From NCBI GenBank assembly GCA_020636355.1, contig JACJYB010000001.1:744001-808000 (forward strand): 64,000 nt of DNA, in the 5' to 3' direction. The stretch comes from Lewinellaceae bacterium (GTDB taxonomy: Bacteria; Bacteroidota; Bacteroidia; Chitinophagales; Saprospiraceae). The notes below the pieces were generated by a model. That model worked only from the letters and a program-made list of their open reading frames with translations, was not told where the DNA came from and searched no databases. A program made the position numbers and the translations under genes. Of the stretch, positions 33,635 to 42,643 are shown in pieces; position 1 is the first letter of the stretch, and each line of letters begins with the position of its first letter.

Positions 33635-34540
33635 ATGAAGCGGTATTCTAAATCAGGTTATATACCAACCCATTTATTTCGTATTGTTTACCGGTTCAAA
33701 CGCCTCTTAATGTTTGTGGTACCACTGATTTTATTATGTTTTGGTTCGTGTTCAAAGGAGAATTTAGATGTGGTCCGGAATCGGATACCTGCTCCATTCA
33801 AATACCTGGCAGGTATATTTGGTAGTAATGGAGTCGGAGCGGTGGTTGCCCTAAACCCTGATGTTATGATCCTCTTTAATGAATCCGGAGATCGTTACGC
33901 ATGGGTAGAGAAGGATTCCGTTCTGGATGTACGGGACATCAGTGATCCCGATGGATTGTTTGCAGGGTTGGAATTTGAGCAAATTGGTGCTGGAGTAAGC
34001 ATATCCGCTCAAAGCATTTATCTGTTCGACCTTTCAGGAGGACAATTAATCCAGGCAAATTTTAATTCCAAAAAAATCGCAGGGCAATGGACAAATCCTG
34101 CATTTTTTACTTTCCAGTCTAATAGCTATCCGGTAGATCAATGGGGTAGAGAAATTCAGTGCCCGTTTGCGGCTATTGGGGCGGCCTGGAAATACGATGC
34201 CATTTCGGATTGTTCAGAATATTCCAAAAATGCCATCCGGATGGTCAGTACAGAAGGTAATGAATATGTCTATTTTGACACGGATAGACAACGCTGCAAT
34301 GCGCAGTCTATTACCGTGAATAAATATCCGCTTAATTCCTGCGAGTTTGCAGACAGGAAGGACCAGTTCTACAAAATTTCCGAGACAGCGTATTTGCCCT
34401 TGGAAGAGATCGATGCGGCCAGTATCTATTATATAGGCGGTAAAGCAGCCGGTGAGCTGTTTTTTACGGACGGAGGTAAAAAATTCGGTTTCCGTGCATT
34501 TCAATCGACGGAGTTTCAGGGCCCTTTTCCGATTTTTTGA
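33635..34540 (+). CDS. Paralog C of the hemopexin-like repeat lipoprotein family
   Basis: This 301-residue product starts from the ATG at 33635, chosen because the promoter lies just upstream. A hydrophobic signal ends at FGSC, though the N-region before it is long, so a start at 33710 is possible. The mature part parallels paralogs A and B: KENLDVVRNRIPAPFKYLAG, VMILFNESGDRYAWVE, IYLFDLSGGQL, IGAAWKYD, IDAASIYY and ELFFTDGGKKFGF, ending GPFPIF. It is the most diverged of the three. It has its own promoter of the same design. Confidence 0.75.
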   Translation: MKRYSKSGYIPTHLFRIVYRFKRLLMFVVPLILLCFGSCSKENLDVVRNRIPAPFKYLAGIFGSNGVGAVVALNPDVMILFNESGDRYAWVEKDSVLDVRDISDPDGLFAGLEFEQIGAGVSISAQSIYLFDLSGGQLIQANFNSKKIAGQWTNPAFFTFQSNSYPVDQWGREIQCPFAAIGAAWKYDAISDCSEYSKNAIRMVSTEGNEYVYFDTDRQRCNAQSITVNKYPLNSCEFADRKDQFYKISETAYLPLEEIDAASIYYIGGKAAGELFFTDGGKKFGFRAFQSTEFQGPFPIF

Positions 34541-34700
34541 TTTGTGACAAATACGCGCGGACCCGGATTAATCTTTTCCGGTCTAATGGCATAAACAACA
34601 AGGGAAAATGGAAATTTTCTGCTGATCAAATGCTGTAACGTACGCCGACGCATACATCATCAACTGAAGAGATAACCAGGCGGGAACCTGACTTGAGGGA

Positions 34701-35747
34701 TCAACCGATCACCTCCCGGATTACTCTTACGGCGTTGTCTCCCATGATTTTATCCACATCCATTTTGGACAATCCTTTGTCAGTCAATGCCAGTGAAAGA
34801 TCCGGATATTGGGAATAGCTGGATAATACTGGCTTATAGTTGGCATCCATATCGGTTCCGATTCCTACATGATCGATACCCACCACATCGACCATACGCA
34901 AAGTATTTTCCACATATTCCTGGAAGTCGTGGTTAAATCCCGAAGGCCACATGCCGATAACACCGCCGGTATCCGCCACGATTTTGGCATGTTCCTTAGT
35001 GATCGCCCGTTTTTCAATTGGGCGGCCCGGTTCCATTTTCAACACACTGTGGGATAGCATGATGGGGCTTTTGGTCATCATGGCAACCTGTTTGGTTGTG
35101 TCATAAGATGCGTGGGCCACATCGATTAACATGCCCAGGCGATTCATCCGTTTGACCACCTCCTTGCCGGCAGCTGACAGACCTTGGTATTGCACTTCCC
35201 AGGTCTGTAAATCCCCTAATTCATTGGGAGCATAATGAACCAGTTGTACGGAACGGACACCTTCGACATATGCTTCTTCCAGTCTCCCAGCATCCCCTTC
35301 CAGGAAATGTCCCCCCTCTACAGCCAGGAAAGCGGTCACTGCATCGGAGGTCATATCCGCGGCGGTAGTTCCAAATCGCACCGTAGAATGCTGCAGGAAA
35401 TCCTTGACGATTTTTAATTGTCGCTGATAATCTGCCCAGCCTTCCCCCTCTTTAAATCCTCCGGTAACGGATACGCCATTGTCACCGAGAACCAGCAATT
35501 TGGAATCAGCAACCAGTGACAGGAAGAAACCGCTTAATTGGCCGGGCTCCATGCCGGCAATGGTGTTCATCGCATTGGGGTTGGCTTCTTCCGATGCATC
35601 CTCGGACTTATAAAGCTGACCCGGATGGGCATGCAGGTCAAAGGAAATTCTTTTCACAGCCGGGGTACGAAATGCATACTGGCCTAAAATACCTGCTCCC
35701 GTCAGGGCGGTGAGCGAATTGGTGATGAACTGTTTTCGGGTTATCAT
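34701..35747 (-). CDS. Membrane dipeptidase (peptidase M19) with export signal
   Basis: This 348-residue zinc dipeptidase has a hydrophobic export signal (MITRKQFITNSLTALTGAGIL). The renal-dipeptidase metal set is complete: DLHAHPG (HxH), LAVEGGHFLEGD (bridging Glu), IDVAHASYD and MLSHSVLK (two His), and GIGTDMD (Asp). M19 enzymes cleave dipeptides, often with a D-residue, or similar amides. It probably acts in the periplasm. It is divergent from the unknown lipoprotein gene at 35899. Confidence 0.93.
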   Translation of the reverse strand: MITRKQFITNSLTALTGAGILGQYAFRTPAVKRISFDLHAHPGQLYKSEDASEEANPNAMNTIAGMEPGQLSGFFLSLVADSKLLVLGDNGVSVTGGFKEGEGWADYQRQLKIVKDFLQHSTVRFGTTAADMTSDAVTAFLAVEGGHFLEGDAGRLEEAYVEGVRSVQLVHYAPNELGDLQTWEVQYQGLSAAGKEVVKRMNRLGMLIDVAHASYDTTKQVAMMTKSPIMLSHSVLKMEPGRPIEKRAITKEHAKIVADTGGVIGMWPSGFNHDFQEYVENTLRMVDVVGIDHVGIGTDMDANYKPVLSSYSQYPDLSLALTDKGLSKMDVDKIMGDNAVRVIREVIG

Positions 35748-35898
35748 AAATTACTTCAACGTTCAAAGGGGAATTAACGAAGTCCGGACGGTGGTGAAAA
35801 TATTCATTTTCGGGTATTTGCGGTGATTATTTATTCCCGGAGGTGATTCATGAATAGGAAAAATGCAAATTGACGGTAAAATACTTTAAGTTGTCTTT

Positions 35899-36903
35899 AT
35901 GAGATTTCATGGAGCATTTATTGTCCTGGCTGCCGCTTTATTTCAATTGTGGTCTTGTGCCGGGAAAACGGTACAGAGCCTTCTGCCTGAGGGCATCCCG
36001 GTTGAGGGATCAATCCAGTTGGAGAGTGAAGCTCTGCGGGTAGTTTTTACCGATAACCGGGCATACGGAGATGTCCATCTTGCCCGTTTCAACGGTATCG
36101 CCTTGCTAACGCATCAGGGTCAGGACTCCACGGTGTTTGTTCCCCAGTATGCCGGATTCAACCTGGAGCATATCTTCGGAGGAGATAGCCTGGTACCTTT
36201 ATTTGAACCACGTGATCACCTTATGCAATTATTTCGTTCTGCGGACAACCAGGTGCAATTGTACCAGAGCACCACGCCTGTCTCGGGTGTCGAGGTTCTG
36301 ACAACTTTTACCTTAACCGGGGCCAATTACATTGATATCGAGGTTAATTGCTTATTACATAATCCCGGATTTTTTAAGCACGGTTATGCTGGCTTGTTTT
36401 GGGCCAGTTACATCAACGCACCGCAGGATCCAAAGATTTACTTTATGGGAACCGAAACCAGCCGTCCGGAACCTCATTGGATTGGTGCCTGGTCGGGAGA
36501 ACATGGCATCGAAAGCACACACCGTTCGCTTTCTGATGACCTGGAACTTTATTTTGCACCAAATTTTAATGCCACGTTAGCCAACCATTATTCCAATTAC
36601 CATTTCAGCGATCCCTATTATTTTGGCCTTTTTCACCAGATGGTGTTGGCTTTCCTCTTTCAACCGGACCAGCAAATACGGTTTTCTCAATCCCCGACGG
36701 GCGGATCGTTGAATTTTACCTTAAAACCGGTGCCGGGCCAGCTGACTAATCCTGCCTGGGATTTCCAATGGATTATTCCCGACCCGCAGGCCAACAGGGT
36801 TTATACCCTTAAGTCCAGGCTTCTATACAAGCCCTTTATTGGACCGGAGGACATATCCCGTGAATACCAATCCTGGTCGCCGGGAATAAGTGAAAACAAG
36901 TAA
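35899..36903 (+). CDS. Lipoprotein of unknown function, beta-rich
   Basis: I do not recognise this 334-residue protein. A lipoprotein signal ends at LWSC (about Cys20). The mature part is rich in aromatic and beta residues and has a two-sandwich look: FTDNRAYGDVHLARFNGIAL, NYIDIEVNCLLHNPGFF, GLFWASYINAPQDP, YHFSDPYYFGLFHQMV and NPAWDFQWIIPDP. The central part resembles galactose-mutarotase-like or lyase-like beta-supersandwiches, without clear catalytic motifs. It precedes the exported PLP enzyme by 167 bp on the same strand, so they could be functionally related. Confidence 0.7.
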   Translation: MRFHGAFIVLAAALFQLWSCAGKTVQSLLPEGIPVEGSIQLESEALRVVFTDNRAYGDVHLARFNGIALLTHQGQDSTVFVPQYAGFNLEHIFGGDSLVPLFEPRDHLMQLFRSADNQVQLYQSTTPVSGVEVLTTFTLTGANYIDIEVNCLLHNPGFFKHGYAGLFWASYINAPQDPKIYFMGTETSRPEPHWIGAWSGEHGIESTHRSLSDDLELYFAPNFNATLANHYSNYHFSDPYYFGLFHQMVLAFLFQPDQQIRFSQSPTGGSLNFTLKPVPGQLTNPAWDFQWIIPDPQANRVYTLKSRLLYKPFIGPEDISREYQSWSPGISENK

Positions 36904-37070
36904 CTAATCCGGCACGGGTACAGAGATGGCCTTCTAGTAAATGCATAGTGGTAGAACCATGCCGGTTTCGTCCAATCATTTCATTGGTAAAATGCTTTTT
37001 TTTCCATTTGTTACCTGACCTCTGACTGAAAATGGTTTATATTCAGCAAAATCTCAATAAATAGCAAGAT

Positions 37071-38306
37071 ATGATCACGAGAAGAAAACTGCTGCGCCAT
37101 CTATCAGCCACTCCGGTGATCGGTAGCCTTTTTGGAACCGGCATTTGGTCATCTTCGGTTTTTGGCCGGTCAGTGGAAAAGGCCAAGACGAGAGACCTCT
37201 TTGAAGAACTTGGTGTTACACCGGTTATTAATGCCGGAGTGACCATGACATTTCTTTCCGGGTCGCTGATGCGGCCTGAGGTGATGGAAGCCATAAATTC
37301 CACTTCCCATGATTTTGCCAATATGCATGAACTGCAGGACAGGGTCGGGGAGAAGATCGCCGAAATGCTGAAAGTAGAAGCTGCTATGGTTACATCCGGC
37401 GCGGCCTGCGCCATGGTGTTAGGAACCGCAGCAACGATCACCGGTACGGATGAAGAGAAGCGGTTGTTAATACCGAATTTGCCCGGACCGCGACCGGAAG
37501 TGATCATGCAGAAAAGTCACCGGTATGTATTCGACCAGGCGATAACCACCACCGGAGCACGCATCGTGGAAGTGGAAGGGCCTGAGGAAATGGAAAAGGC
37601 ATTTACGGAAAATACCGTGATGGCCCTCTTCTTTAATGCCGCCGGTAGATCAAGTATCTCCCACGAACAATTTGTTGAAATAGCCAAACGGCACCAGGTG
37701 CCTTCCTTCATTGATGCCGCCGCGGATGTACCTCCCGTGGAGAATTTGTTTAAATATCAAAAGATAGGTTTCGACCTGATCACCTTTTCGGGTGGAAAAA
37801 TGATCCGCGGGCCTCAGAGTGCCGGCTTATTATATGGTCGCAAAGATCTTATTGAGGCGGCAAAGCTCAACCACAGCCCCTATGAAGCGCCTATCGGCCG
37901 GCCGATGAAAGTAAATAAGGAAGAACTTTTTGGTATGTACGCGGCCTTGAAGGCTTATCTGGAACTGGATCATGATGCGGAATGGCAAGAATGGCTGGAC
38001 CGGGCTGACCGGATCAGGACACAGCTCGAAACCATAGCCGGCGTCCAGGGTGAAACTCATATTAGCCCCGGCCCGGCGAATGCATTTCCAAGTTTGCTGG
38101 TTTCCTGGGATCAGGAAAAGGTCAAAATCACCCCGCGAGAAGTCTATGATGCATTAAAGGCAGAAAACCCCAGCATCGTCACCAATGTTCGGCGAATGGA
38201 GGGGGGGCAGTCTCAATTAAGTGTGGGCGTAGTATTATTGCGGCCGGAACAAGTGGATTATGTAGCCAAACGGATTAAGTCCATTCTGGTAAAAGCAGAA
38301 TCATAG
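37071..38306 (+). CDS. Tat-exported SelA-like PLP-dependent enzyme
   Basis: This 411-residue fold-type I PLP protein is most similar to the SelA/D-glucosaminate-6-phosphate ammonia-lyase (DgaE) branch. It starts with a twin-arginine signal (ITRRKLLRHLSATP, then a hydrophobic stretch and SSVFGRS). Landmarks are PVINAGVTMTFLSGSLM, VTSGAACAMVLGTAATI, SFIDAAADVPP (PLP-binding Asp) and TFSGGKMIRGPQSAG (Schiff-base Lys). A C-terminal small domain follows. A PLP enzyme with a Tat signal implies folding with cofactor before export. The substrate is unknown; it could be an amino sugar or amino acid. It is followed at 126 bp by the cytochrome-containing dehydrogenase gene. Confidence 0.85.
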   Translation: MITRRKLLRHLSATPVIGSLFGTGIWSSSVFGRSVEKAKTRDLFEELGVTPVINAGVTMTFLSGSLMRPEVMEAINSTSHDFANMHELQDRVGEKIAEMLKVEAAMVTSGAACAMVLGTAATITGTDEEKRLLIPNLPGPRPEVIMQKSHRYVFDQAITTTGARIVEVEGPEEMEKAFTENTVMALFFNAAGRSSISHEQFVEIAKRHQVPSFIDAAADVPPVENLFKYQKIGFDLITFSGGKMIRGPQSAGLLYGRKDLIEAAKLNHSPYEAPIGRPMKVNKEELFGMYAALKAYLELDHDAEWQEWLDRADRIRTQLETIAGVQGETHISPGPANAFPSLLVSWDQEKVKITPREVYDALKAENPSIVTNVRRMEGGQSQLSVGVVLLRPEQVDYVAKRIKSILVKAES

Positions 38307-38432
38307 ACCTTCTTTACCAAGTATTAATACGATCGTTCTTAGGGCTCACTTCCAAGCTTTGCCCAGGGAGGCGTGCCTTATGGCTGTAAGAGATAACCTA
38401 TTTTGAATTATTGGTAAGATTAATTTCTGAAC

Positions 38433-40193
38433 ATGGCAAGGCATCCCGGAGGTAACTCCATTGGCTTTTTGGGGGTTCTTATAATCGTAATTCACCTGGT
38501 AGCAAGTGGCTGTGATTCTAATAAGGCACCAGCATCTAATCAGCCACAAAATGGAGGATTGGTCCTGCCCGGAGGATTTTCTGCTCTGGTCGTTGTGGAT
38601 AGCTTGAAAGGTCGGGCAAGGCATTTAACGGTCAACGATAACGGTGATCTATATGTTAAGCTCCGTTTTCCGGATTCACTGGGCGGAAATGCCGCTTTGA
38701 GGGATACCAGCGGCGATGGGCGTGCGGACATTATCAAAACATTTGACGATTATCAGGACCGGAGCAGTTATGGAACGGAGATGCGAATTCATGACGGTTA
38801 TTTGTATTTCAGCTCCGTAACCAGGATCTACCGTCAAAAATTAACAGGCGATCTGGTCCCTACTTCCGAAATGGAATTACTACTTACCGACCGTCAGCGG
38901 CCACGGCAACACGACACCAAACCATTGGCATTTGACCAGGAAGGACATTTTTATACGGTGTTTGGCGCACCTTCTGACGCCTGCCAGGAAAATGACCGGT
39001 CACCCCTTTCACCGGGCCTGTTCCCATGCCCTTTATTGGAATCCCGCGGAGGCATCTGGCGCTTTGATCTGAATAAATCAAATCAGTTTCAGGAGGATGG
39101 TGAAAAGTTTGCCACCGGCTTGCGCAGCGTGGTAGGGATGGAATGGAACAATGAAACAAATGGATTGTATGCGGTGGCGCACGGCCGGGATTATCTGCAC
39201 AATACCTGGCCAAATGCATTTACAGTCTGGGAAGGTGCGGTATTACCTTCAGAGGTATTTATCCGCCTGGATAAGGATAGTGATGCGGGGTGGCCTTATC
39301 ATTACTTCGATCAGATCAAAAACAAATATTTTCTGAATCCGGAATATGGAGGCGATGGGAATAAACAAGGCGATACCACGCATTTGACCCCACCAGTCCT
39401 TGGCTTCCCCGGGCACTTTGCACCCAATGACCTATTATTTTATACAGGCGACCAGTTCCCGGCGCATTACCACAACGGTGCTTTTATAGCATTTCACGGC
39501 TCCACCAGCAGTTCCCCTTATCCTCAGTCCGGTTATTTCATAGGCTTTGTGCCAATGAAAAATGGTCAGCCAGCAGGGCCCTGGGAAGTGTTTGCCGATG
39601 GATTTGCCGGAATAGATACCATCATAAACACCAGCGACGCCGCCTACCGGCCGATGGGATTAGCAATGGGGCCGGACGGGTCGCTGTATATATCCGATTC
39701 CGAGAAAGGTAAAATCTGGAAGGTTGAATATAAGGGCGATAAAGCTGCCTTTGGTGACAAAGACCTGGCCCCCATGCAGCAAAGAAAGCTAACAGCAACC
39801 AATATCAAAACACCTGATGAAACCAAAGACCGGGTCCGGTTGCCGGGTATGGAGGCAATTGATGAAGCGCATCTGTCTGAAGGTGGTAAATTATTCAATA
39901 CTTATTGCTCGGTTTGTCACCAGCGAAATGGACGGGGCAACGACCGATTCCCCCCGCTGGACGGTTCGGAATGGGTGAACGGAGAAAAAGCACCACTCAT
40001 CCAAATCATATTGAACGGCATGCGTGGTGAAATCCAGGTCAAAGGAAAGTCGTATAACAATGTCATGCCGAAACTGGATATGATCCCTGATGAAGACATT
40101 GCTCACATTCTGACATACATCCGTCAGCATTTTGGAAACGAGGAGTCAGCGGTATCCCCGGAGGAGGTTACTGCACAGCGTCTTGTACAATAA
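38433..40193 (+). CDS. Sorbosone-dehydrogenase-like propeller fused to cytochrome c, lipoprotein
   Basis: This 586-residue lipoprotein (signal ending LVASGC) has an NHL/PQQ-sugar-dehydrogenase-like six-bladed propeller over about 45-450: GDLYVKLRF, YGTEMRIHDGYLYFSS, GLRSVVGMEWN, HGRDYLHNTWP, DSDAGWPY and YRPMGLAMGPDGSLYISDS. A C-terminal monohaem cytochrome c domain has CSVCHQ as the haem site and a probable Met ligand in NVMPKLD. Such enzymes oxidise sugars or polyols in the periplasm and pass electrons to the fused cytochrome. It is convergent with the hydroxyacid dehydrogenase gene 30 bp away. Confidence 0.88.
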   Translation: MARHPGGNSIGFLGVLIIVIHLVASGCDSNKAPASNQPQNGGLVLPGGFSALVVVDSLKGRARHLTVNDNGDLYVKLRFPDSLGGNAALRDTSGDGRADIIKTFDDYQDRSSYGTEMRIHDGYLYFSSVTRIYRQKLTGDLVPTSEMELLLTDRQRPRQHDTKPLAFDQEGHFYTVFGAPSDACQENDRSPLSPGLFPCPLLESRGGIWRFDLNKSNQFQEDGEKFATGLRSVVGMEWNNETNGLYAVAHGRDYLHNTWPNAFTVWEGAVLPSEVFIRLDKDSDAGWPYHYFDQIKNKYFLNPEYGGDGNKQGDTTHLTPPVLGFPGHFAPNDLLFYTGDQFPAHYHNGAFIAFHGSTSSSPYPQSGYFIGFVPMKNGQPAGPWEVFADGFAGIDTIINTSDAAYRPMGLAMGPDGSLYISDSEKGKIWKVEYKGDKAAFGDKDLAPMQQRKLTATNIKTPDETKDRVRLPGMEAIDEAHLSEGGKLFNTYCSVCHQRNGRGNDRFPPLDGSEWVNGEKAPLIQIILNGMRGEIQVKGKSYNNVMPKLDMIPDEDIAHILTYIRQHFGNEESAVSPEEVTAQRLVQ

Positions 40194-40223
40194 CGAGTTT
40201 ATTCGATTCTGTGCAATGGAAGC

Positions 40224-41189
40224 TTATCCAATGACCGGATTAGGAACGGGTTCTCCACGGACAAAAGCAATGATATTCCTGGCTGCCATCCCAGCCATTC
40301 GATTTCTGGCTTCAATGGTAGCCGATCCGATATGAGGTAGAACGGCCACATTTTCCATTTCCAGTAATGGATGATCGGCAGTCATCGGCTCCGGATTAGT
40401 CACGTCCAGCCCGGCGCCCCAGATGGTACCTTTCTGCAGGGCATCCAGCAGGTCCCCTTCATGGTGAACGCCACCCCGGGACGTATTGATAAAAAGGGCT
40501 GTCGACTTCATTTTGGAGAAAACAGCATGGTTAAAAAGACCGGCCGTTTCCGGCGTCAGCGCGCAATGGACCGAAAGCACGTCGCTCCTTGTCAATAATT
40601 CATCAAAAGACACGTGATGCGCTCCAACTGTAGCTTCCGCAAGAGGGTTGGGGTTCCGGTTGGTATAGAGGACCGGCATGTGGTAGGCGGCATGACATCG
40701 TTTGGCCATTTCGAGGCCAATAGTGCCCAATCCAAAGATACCCAGCGTTTTGCCCTTTAATTCCATTCCCAGATGCGCTTGAGGCCGGAAATAGGTCCAA
40801 TCACCGCGTCCGATGGATTTATGCAGGTAAAACAGTTTACGGGAAACGGCCAGCATCAATGCGAAGGCAATATCCGCCGTCGCATCGCTCATGGCATCAG
40901 GTGTATTGGTGATAACAATTCCTAAATCACGAGCGGTGGCAACGTCGATGTTGTCATAACCTACGGCGAATTGGGCAATAATTTTTAAGTGCGAACAGGA
41001 TTTCAGGAAAAAATCGTTGATCAGATCGGTACCGGCGCAAAATAGTCCCTGGTGATTTTGGACAGCACGGATGAGCTCATCCTGGGTCATAGGCCGGTCG
41101 TGAGGCCATTGTTCGACCTGAATACCGGCTTCCTGAAGCAACCGGGAACCGATGGGCGGGAAGTTTTTGGAGATGTATACCGAAAACAA
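40224..41189 (-). CDS. D-2-hydroxyacid dehydrogenase (glyoxylate/hydroxypyruvate reductase type)
   Basis: The 321-residue cytoplasmic enzyme has the NAD(P)-binding motif LGIFGLGTIGLEMAKRC. The catalytic Arg lies in NTSRGG, a Glu in LDVTNPEPM, and the His in VLPHIGSAT. Such enzymes reduce glyoxylate or hydroxypyruvate, or act on other 2-keto acids. The start codon is TTG at 41189; the family's N-terminal strand (FSVYISKNFPPIGSRLL) begins directly after it, and no closer ATG fits. There is no obvious operon partner. Confidence 0.93.
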   Translation of the reverse strand: MFSVYISKNFPPIGSRLLQEAGIQVEQWPHDRPMTQDELIRAVQNHQGLFCAGTDLINDFFLKSCSHLKIIAQFAVGYDNIDVATARDLGIVITNTPDAMSDATADIAFALMLAVSRKLFYLHKSIGRGDWTYFRPQAHLGMELKGKTLGIFGLGTIGLEMAKRCHAAYHMPVLYTNRNPNPLAEATVGAHHVSFDELLTRSDVLSVHCALTPETAGLFNHAVFSKMKSTALFINTSRGGVHHEGDLLDALQKGTIWGAGLDVTNPEPMTADHPLLEMENVAVLPHIGSATIEARNRMAGMAARNIIAFVRGEPVPNPVIG

Positions 41190-41260
41190 AGTTTAGTAGT
41201 TTAAGATGTTGATGGTTGGTAATCCTCGACCCCTAAACTACTAAACTTCTGATTTGATTT

Positions 41261-41776
41261 TTATTTGATCATGACCGGGATCTCCAGATTTTCCCAGAAA
41301 AGAGAGATGCCGGTGGGAGTAACTTCATATTTCAGGCGCTCATTCATTTCAGCCGACGCCTTTGGCGTAACGACGACACGAAGGGCATCTTTTGATTCAT
41401 CGTATTTAAATGCTCCCCACTGATCCGGCTCGCTATTAAAGATTATGGTCCAGGTAGTGGCGGTAGGAATGGTAAAGAATGAATAGCGTCCGGCTTTCAG
41501 AGTTTTGCCTTCTACCATGACATCTTTATCGGTTTCAAATACCGTAGCCTCATTAGCTCCTGCTCGCCATACTTTGTCGTAGGGCACCAGTGCTCCCCAG
41601 AGTGTACGGCCTTTCACGCCCGGGCTGCTGTAGTTGATGCTGATTTTTGCATCTCCGATCATGCCATTAGCCGTAGCTGCCGGACTGGGGCGCGAATCTT
41701 GAGCACATGCTGCGGTTGAAAATACCAGGGCAATACCTGCCAACAGTGCGCTAAAAAGGAAGTTTGTAAATTTCAT
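41261..41776 (-). CDS. DUF2911 domain protein, secreted
   Basis: The ATG at 41776 opens a normal signal peptide (MKFTNFLFSALLAGIALVFS, then TAACAQD) and gives 171 residues. The rest is a DUF2911 domain: ISINYSSPGVKGRTLWG, YDKVWRAGANEAT and KAGRYSFFTIP. It ends in ISLFWENLEIPVMI. The family is widespread in Bacteroidota envelopes and has no known role. A frame extending to 41986 has no signal before it and was not used. Confidence 0.9.
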   Translation of the reverse strand: MKFTNFLFSALLAGIALVFSTAACAQDSRPSPAATANGMIGDAKISINYSSPGVKGRTLWGALVPYDKVWRAGANEATVFETDKDVMVEGKTLKAGRYSFFTIPTATTWTIIFNSEPDQWGAFKYDESKDALRVVVTPKASAEMNERLKYEVTPTGISLFWENLEIPVMIK

Positions 41777-42000
41777 AACAATGCTTTTTGATGATTGGAA
41801 TAACCATATGCATAGTAAAGCAAAAGCGATATAAATTGTTTTATCAATCGCCAATTGAATTGGCCCGAATCTAGCATTTGCATGCTGGACGACCAATGAG
41901 GTAGAACATCGGCGGAAGTAATCTTGATTGAGCAGGTTAAGCAAGGATCCTATGTATGGTAAATAATAGCCTCCAAATGGTTCCAATGGCCTTCACCTAA

Positions 42001-42537
42001 TTAGATTTTGGTAAACTCATAGCGGCAATTCTCACTACAAATTACCTTGCCGTCGCCATCCAGTAATGATTCAGTAGACAATTGGCTTTTTAGTGTATTC
42101 CCTGATCTCACCAGGGTTGTTTGCCATTGGAAAAATCCTTGCCTTAGTATTGTGGTAGGAGTATTGCAACGATTTGGGTAGTCCTGAACAGGTCTTTTGT
42201 AATTGATCATTAAAGTATTTTCATCCACTACTTTTGCGGTAAATATCAATTTAGGACAACAGAGGAAATCAACGTTCACTTCATCTGTAGCTTCATCAAC
42301 AATAGATATCTGGATGAAAAAGTTCGGATCGTCATCAAAGTCTTTACTACAATCCACGGGCCCCGACCAGGTACCAATAAAAACATCCCTGGGATAAGCG
42401 CAACTTCCGTCATTTTCGTTGGCTGCCGGGTTATAACTGGTAGAATCAAGATCAGTACATCCGGGAATTTTCGGATCGTCTTTACAAGAAATAATCAATA
42501 ATAAAATGGTTGAGAGTAAGAATATTACGCTTCTCAT
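42001..42537 (-). CDS. Lipoprotein with GCTDxxSxxYNPxA motif, function unknown
   Basis: This 178-residue lipoprotein has a signal ending at ISC (about Cys18). The mature N-terminus has a calcium-loop-like motif, GCTDLDSTSYNPAANENDG followed by SCAYP, often found at the start of Bacteroidota surface modules. A lipocalin-like beta region follows (FIGTWSGPVDC, FQWQTTLVRSGNTLKSQL) with several cysteines. No function can be assigned. Confidence 0.75.
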   Translation of the reverse strand: MRSVIFLLSTILLLIISCKDDPKIPGCTDLDSTSYNPAANENDGSCAYPRDVFIGTWSGPVDCSKDFDDDPNFFIQISIVDEATDEVNVDFLCCPKLIFTAKVVDENTLMINYKRPVQDYPNRCNTPTTILRQGFFQWQTTLVRSGNTLKSQLSTESLLDGDGKVICSENCRYEFTKI

Positions 42538-42643
42538 AATAAAAGAATTAATGGTGACTTTAATGGGTTCAAGCTAGACGTATGCTTAAAAAAAGAGTAG
42601 CACTATTGTTGAATATTTCTGGACTATTGTTCAGTCAGGAGAA

